Origin: Frateuria flava | GTDB lineage: Bacteria > Pseudomonadota > Gammaproteobacteria > Xanthomonadales > Rhodanobacteraceae | DNA: 64,000 nucleotides | Assembly (NCBI RefSeq): GCF_017837635.1 | Contig: NZ_JAGJRS010000022.1 | Coordinates: 1 to 64,000, forward strand | Reading direction: 5' to 3' | Shown: piece after piece, positions 61,276-64,000 of the stretch | How positions within the stretch are numbered: the stretch's first letter is position 1 | Layout of the letters: every line of letters begins with the position of its first letter | Position numbers and translations under genes: made by a program | Notes under the pieces: model-generated | Told to the model about the DNA's origin: nothing | The model's database searches: none | The model's input: the letters and a program-made list of their open reading frames with translations, nothing else

Positions 61276-62112
61276 CTACAGCCGCGGCACCGGCCGGTGC
61301 AGGACCAGCTCCAGCACGAACTTCGAGCCGAAGAACGCCAGCACCAGCACCGCCATGCCGATCAGGGTGAGGTTGACCGCGCGACGCCCGCGCCAGCCGA
61401 AGCGCCAGCGCCCGTAGAGCAGCACGCCGAACACCAGCCACGCGACGATCGACAGCACCGTCTTGTGCACCAGGTGCTGGCCGAACAGGTTGCCCACGAA
61501 CAGCGCGCCGGTGATCAGCGTCAGGGTGAGCAGTGCGAACCCCGCCCCGATCACCCGGAACAGCAGCGTCTCGGTCAGCGTCAGCGGCGGCAGCGCGCGC
61601 AGCCACGGCCCGAACTGACGGTGGCGCAGGCCGCGTTCCTGCACCGCCAGGCCCAGTGCCAGCACCGCGGCGATCGACAGCAGGCTGAAGGCCACCAGTG
61701 CCACCGTCACGTGCAATTTGATCTGCCAGTCCATCGCCACCGGCATGGTCGCTGGCGCCAGGAAACTGTCGATCGCCACGAGCAACGCCGCCAACGGAAA
61801 TACCACCACGCCCAGCGCGGCGACCGGCCGGCTCAGGTTGACGAACAGGGTCAGTGCCGACACCACGCAGGCAACCAGCGAAAGCGCGGCGAAGAAGTGC
61901 AGGTCCAGCGCGCCGCGGTGCATGCCCAGCAGCACGCCCGCGTGCGCCAGCACGGCCAGCATCGCCACCGCGAGGGCAGGGCGCTGCCAGGCGACCGACG
62001 GTGTGGCTGCCTGGTGCCGGAACAGCGGCCACGCCAGCAGGCCGGAGGCGAGCAGGTAGCAGGCGATGGCGAAGATCGAGAGGGCAGGCAACATGGCGTG
62101 CAAGTGTGGCAT
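61276..62112 (-). CDS. CcsA/YpjD-type cytochrome c assembly membrane protein
   Basis: 278 residues, eight helices. Contains WQIKLHVTVALVAFSLLSIAAVLAL and LVHKTVLSIVAWLVFGVLLYGRWRFGWRGRRAVNLTLIG, matching the CcsA/HemX-like family (E. coli YpjD). Conserved histidines in KLH and LVHK could bind heme. The start at 62112 or six codons later (62094) is uncertain. The usual neighbour ffh is not present. Confidence 0.88.
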   Translation of the reverse strand: MPHLHAMLPALSIFAIACYLLASGLLAWPLFRHQAATPSVAWQRPALAVAMLAVLAHAGVLLGMHRGALDLHFFAALSLVACVVSALTLFVNLSRPVAALGVVVFPLAALLVAIDSFLAPATMPVAMDWQIKLHVTVALVAFSLLSIAAVLALGLAVQERGLRHRQFGPWLRALPPLTLTETLLFRVIGAGFALLTLTLITGALFVGNLFGQHLVHKTVLSIVAWLVFGVLLYGRWRFGWRGRRAVNLTLIGMAVLVLAFFGSKFVLELVLHRPVPRL

Positions 62113-62196
62113 AGCCCCCGGCCCGGGTGAACGCGGTCGCGACGGGCCGAGGGGACCGCGCCCGAAACCGGGGACCGTGCCGGAAGTCGGGTTGAG

Positions 62197-62220
62197 ATAT
62201 TTAGAAAACTATCTAAATAT
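62197..62220. promoter_or_regulatory. palindromic operator of the SdpR-like repressor
   Basis: Perfect nine-base inverted repeat ATATTTAGA / TCTAAATAT with a six-base centre. AT-rich in a GC-rich region and 28 bp before the ArsR-family start; the likely autoregulatory site. Confidence 0.75.
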
Positions 62221-62247
62221 ATGCGCCATCGAAGCACGGGCAGATCC

Positions 62248-62535
62248 ATGAAGCAGCAGGAAGTCTTCAAGGCCATGGCCGACCCCACCCGCCGCGCCAT
62301 CCTCAAGCGGCTGCAAGGCGGGGCGTTGAGCGCCGGCGAGATCGGCGCGGACTTCGACATCACGCCGGCCTCGCTGTCGCACCATTTCGCGGTGCTCAAG
62401 CAGGCCGATCTGGTGCGCACCGAACGGCGCGGCCAGTACATCGTCTATTCGTTGAACAGCACCGTGTTCGAGGACCTCGCCCGGATGCTGATGGATCTGT
62501 TCCCCGCCACGCCCAAATCCGGAGGCAAGCGATGA
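62248..62535 (+). CDS. ArsR-family repressor, SdpR-like
   Basis: 95 residues. Winged helix: KAMADPTRRAILKRLQGG, LSAGEIGADFDITPASLSHHFAVLKQADLV (recognition helix), RRGQYIVYSLNSTVF. Lacks the CxC metal motif of ArsR, so more like SdpR autorepressors. It overlaps the SdpI-like gene by four bases. The frame extends upstream, but MKQQEVFKA is the family start. Confidence 0.92.
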   Translation: MKQQEVFKAMADPTRRAILKRLQGGALSAGEIGADFDITPASLSHHFAVLKQADLVRTERRGQYIVYSLNSTVFEDLARMLMDLFPATPKSGGKR

Positions 62536-63176
62536 AACCCTCACGCACAGTGATCGTGTCGGGCCTGTTCGTGCTGATCGCGGCGGTCGTGGGCTTGTGG
62601 GCCTATCCGCGCCTTCCCGCGCTGGTGCCCACGCACTGGGATCTCCATGGCCAGCCCAACCGGTGGACGCCGCGGTTCTGGTCGGCGTTCCTGCCGGCGA
62701 TGCTGCTGGTGGGCATCGCGCTGCTTGCGGCGTTGCTGCCGCGGATCGCGCCGCGCCAGTTCGAGTCACCTTCCAGCGTCAGGGTGTTCGACATCGCGAT
62801 GCTTGCGACCCAGGCGGCCGTGCTGGTGATCGACCTGTCGATCCTGCTGGGCAGCGCCGGCCATCCGCTGCCGGTCGTACCCATCGCGCTGGTCACGCTG
62901 GGCGTGTTGTTCATGGTGATCGGCAATTACATGGGCAAGTTGCGCCGCAATGCCTTCATCGGCATCCGCACGCCCTGGACGCTTTCCAGTGACGTGGTGT
63001 GGGAGCGCACTCATCGCATCGGTGGCTGGGTCGTGCTGCTCGGTGGCCTTGGCGCGGTGATCAGCGCGCTGGCGGGTGCGCCGCACTGGCTGCCGATCGG
63101 CCTGCTCGTCCTGGCGTGCCTGGCGCCGGTTGCCTATTCGTACTGGATCCATCGCAGGCTTGTATCGCGCGATTGA
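62532..63176 (+). CDS. SdpI-family membrane protein
   Basis: 214 residues, six hydrophobic segments. N-terminal DUF1648-like LVPTHWDLHGQPNRW, and the SdpI block NYMGKLRRNAFIGIRTPWTLSSDVVWERTHRIGGW. In Bacillus SdpI gives immunity to the SdpC toxin and holds SdpR at the membrane; in proteobacteria the role is not established. Coupled to the repressor gene. Confidence 0.92.
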   Translation: MKPSRTVIVSGLFVLIAAVVGLWAYPRLPALVPTHWDLHGQPNRWTPRFWSAFLPAMLLVGIALLAALLPRIAPRQFESPSSVRVFDIAMLATQAAVLVIDLSILLGSAGHPLPVVPIALVTLGVLFMVIGNYMGKLRRNAFIGIRTPWTLSSDVVWERTHRIGGWVVLLGGLGAVISALAGAPHWLPIGLLVLACLAPVAYSYWIHRRLVSRD

Positions 63177-63220
63177 TCGTCATGCCGCGCTGCGGTGCCT
63201 GTTGCAGAAGGAGATTGCCC

Positions 63221-64000
63221 ATGTTGTTGCGAACCACTGTCCTGGCCGCGCTCGGCTCCGCGGCGCTGCTTTGTTCCGGTCACGCGCTGGCCGAGTCGCC
63301 CTCGGCGGCGTGCGGCATCCGTACGACGGCCATGGCCGAGGCCCTCGGTCACGGCGATTTCGCCAAGGCGGTCGCGGATTTCACTCCGGAGCTGGCGGGC
63401 AAGCTCGATGCCAAGGCGCTCGGGCAGGCCTGGGCCTCACTGCAGTCGCAATCGGGCGCCTACCGCAGCCACGCGACGCCTCTGGTGCGGGCCAATGTCA
63501 TGAGCACCGATCTGGTCTTCGCCAAGGGCACGCAAGTCATGCTGACCCGATGCGACCCGCAGGACCGGATCGAAACCGTGCGTATCATGCCCAAGGCCGT
63601 GGCGGGGTTGCTTTCGCGCGCGGTCAAGCCGCACCCGGAACAGCCGCACGCGCTGGCCGGTGGCGGGCGCGTGCTGCGACTGGACGTGCCCTCGCCGGCG
63701 GGTCCCCTGTTCGGGGCGCTCACGCTGCCGTCCGGCGAGGGGCCGTTCCCGGCGGTCGTGCTGGTGTCCGGTTCGGGCGACAACGACCGCGACGAGCTGA
63801 TTGGCCCCAACCGGCCGTTCAAGGACATCGCCGAAGGCCTGGCTCGCATGGGTATCGCCTCGCTGCGCTATGACAAGCGCAATTTCGACTACAACCAGAC
63901 CTGGGGCGACAAGAGCGGGCGTGTGATCGACTCGGAAGTTACCGACGATGCCGTGACCGCGGCGCGCGTGTTGGCCAAGCAGCCGCACATCGACGCCCGC
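63221..64000 (+). CDS. secreted alpha/beta hydrolase, partial at right edge
   Basis: At least 260 residues, no stop before the edge. A signal peptide ends near GHALA-ES (about 24). A DUF3887-like region (about 34-130) precedes the hydrolase domain with GPLFGALTLPSGEGPFPAVVLVSGSGDNDRDE (oxyanion region) and GIASLRYDKRN. The nucleophile GxSxG would lie past the edge. Similar proteins hydrolyse esters; substrate unknown. AAGGAG lies before the ATG. Confidence 0.88.
   Translation, partial: MLLRTTVLAALGSAALLCSGHALAESPSAACGIRTTAMAEALGHGDFAKAVADFTPELAGKLDAKALGQAWASLQSQSGAYRSHATPLVRANVMSTDLVFAKGTQVMLTRCDPQDRIETVRIMPKAVAGLLSRAVKPHPEQPHALAGGGRVLRLDVPSPAGPLFGALTLPSGEGPFPAVVLVSGSGDNDRDELIGPNRPFKDIAEGLARMGIASLRYDKRNFDYNQTWGDKSGRVIDSEVTDDAVTAARVLAKQPHIDAR

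Overview
The window reads as chromosome from a high-GC gammaproteobacterium of the Xanthomonadales, most likely Rhodanobacteraceae (inferred from the gene set, codon use and the many GC-rich intergenic palindromes; no rRNA or tRNA gene is present to place it). Almost all of it is coding and mostly core housekeeping, with one interesting accessory island and a very heavy load of short dispersed palindromic repeats.

Layout. 1-2833: a tandem array of decayed biotinyl-domain fragments, then the biotin-carrying alpha subunit of methylcrotonyl-CoA carboxylase. 3042-8924: queA, tgt, yajC, secD, secF (queuosine synthesis and the Sec translocon accessory complex). 9335-11342: a FliA-type promoter and the flagellar stator pair motA-motB. 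11507-18613: acetyltransferase, SET protein, ComEA-like DNA-binding protein, M20 peptidase, YggS, NlpC/P60, rhomboid, amino-acid permease. 18697-26272: racemase, RapA, and an iron-uptake unit (TonB receptor plus PiuC) behind a Fur box. 26273-32061: M13 peptidase, DUF502, an ECF sigma factor with a membrane partner, a DUF4442 protein and CnoX. 32255-35790: an MCE/PqiABC lipid-transport operon whose PqiA is split into two genes. 36097-41460: leuS, lptE, holA, nadD.

41737-47500 is the accessory part. It lies between nadD and rsfS-rlmH, genes that are normally neighbours. It holds a dipZ-msrB operon facing a divergent ECF sigma/NrsF-type anti-sigma pair, then an HD hydrolase and a nitronate monooxygenase. 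Both divergent units carry the same promoter-like element, GTAACC-N16-CGAA, at the same spacing and orientation relative to their starts. This makes a self-contained envelope methionine-sulfoxide repair regulon the most interesting system here. 48730-52761 is a block of stress-type genes (glycine-zipper protein, CsbD, zinc alcohol dehydrogenase, DUF1622, hemerythrin).

52949-64000: small proteins, a Mut7-C protein, Nudix, a DksA-type zinc finger, aldo/keto reductase, dnaB (with two DnaA boxes upstream), alr, radA, an alpha/beta hydrolase broken by two compensating single-base indels, a CcsA/YpjD-type membrane protein, an SdpR/SdpI-like autorepressor and membrane-protein pair with a perfect palindromic operator, and the start of a hydrolase that runs off the right edge.
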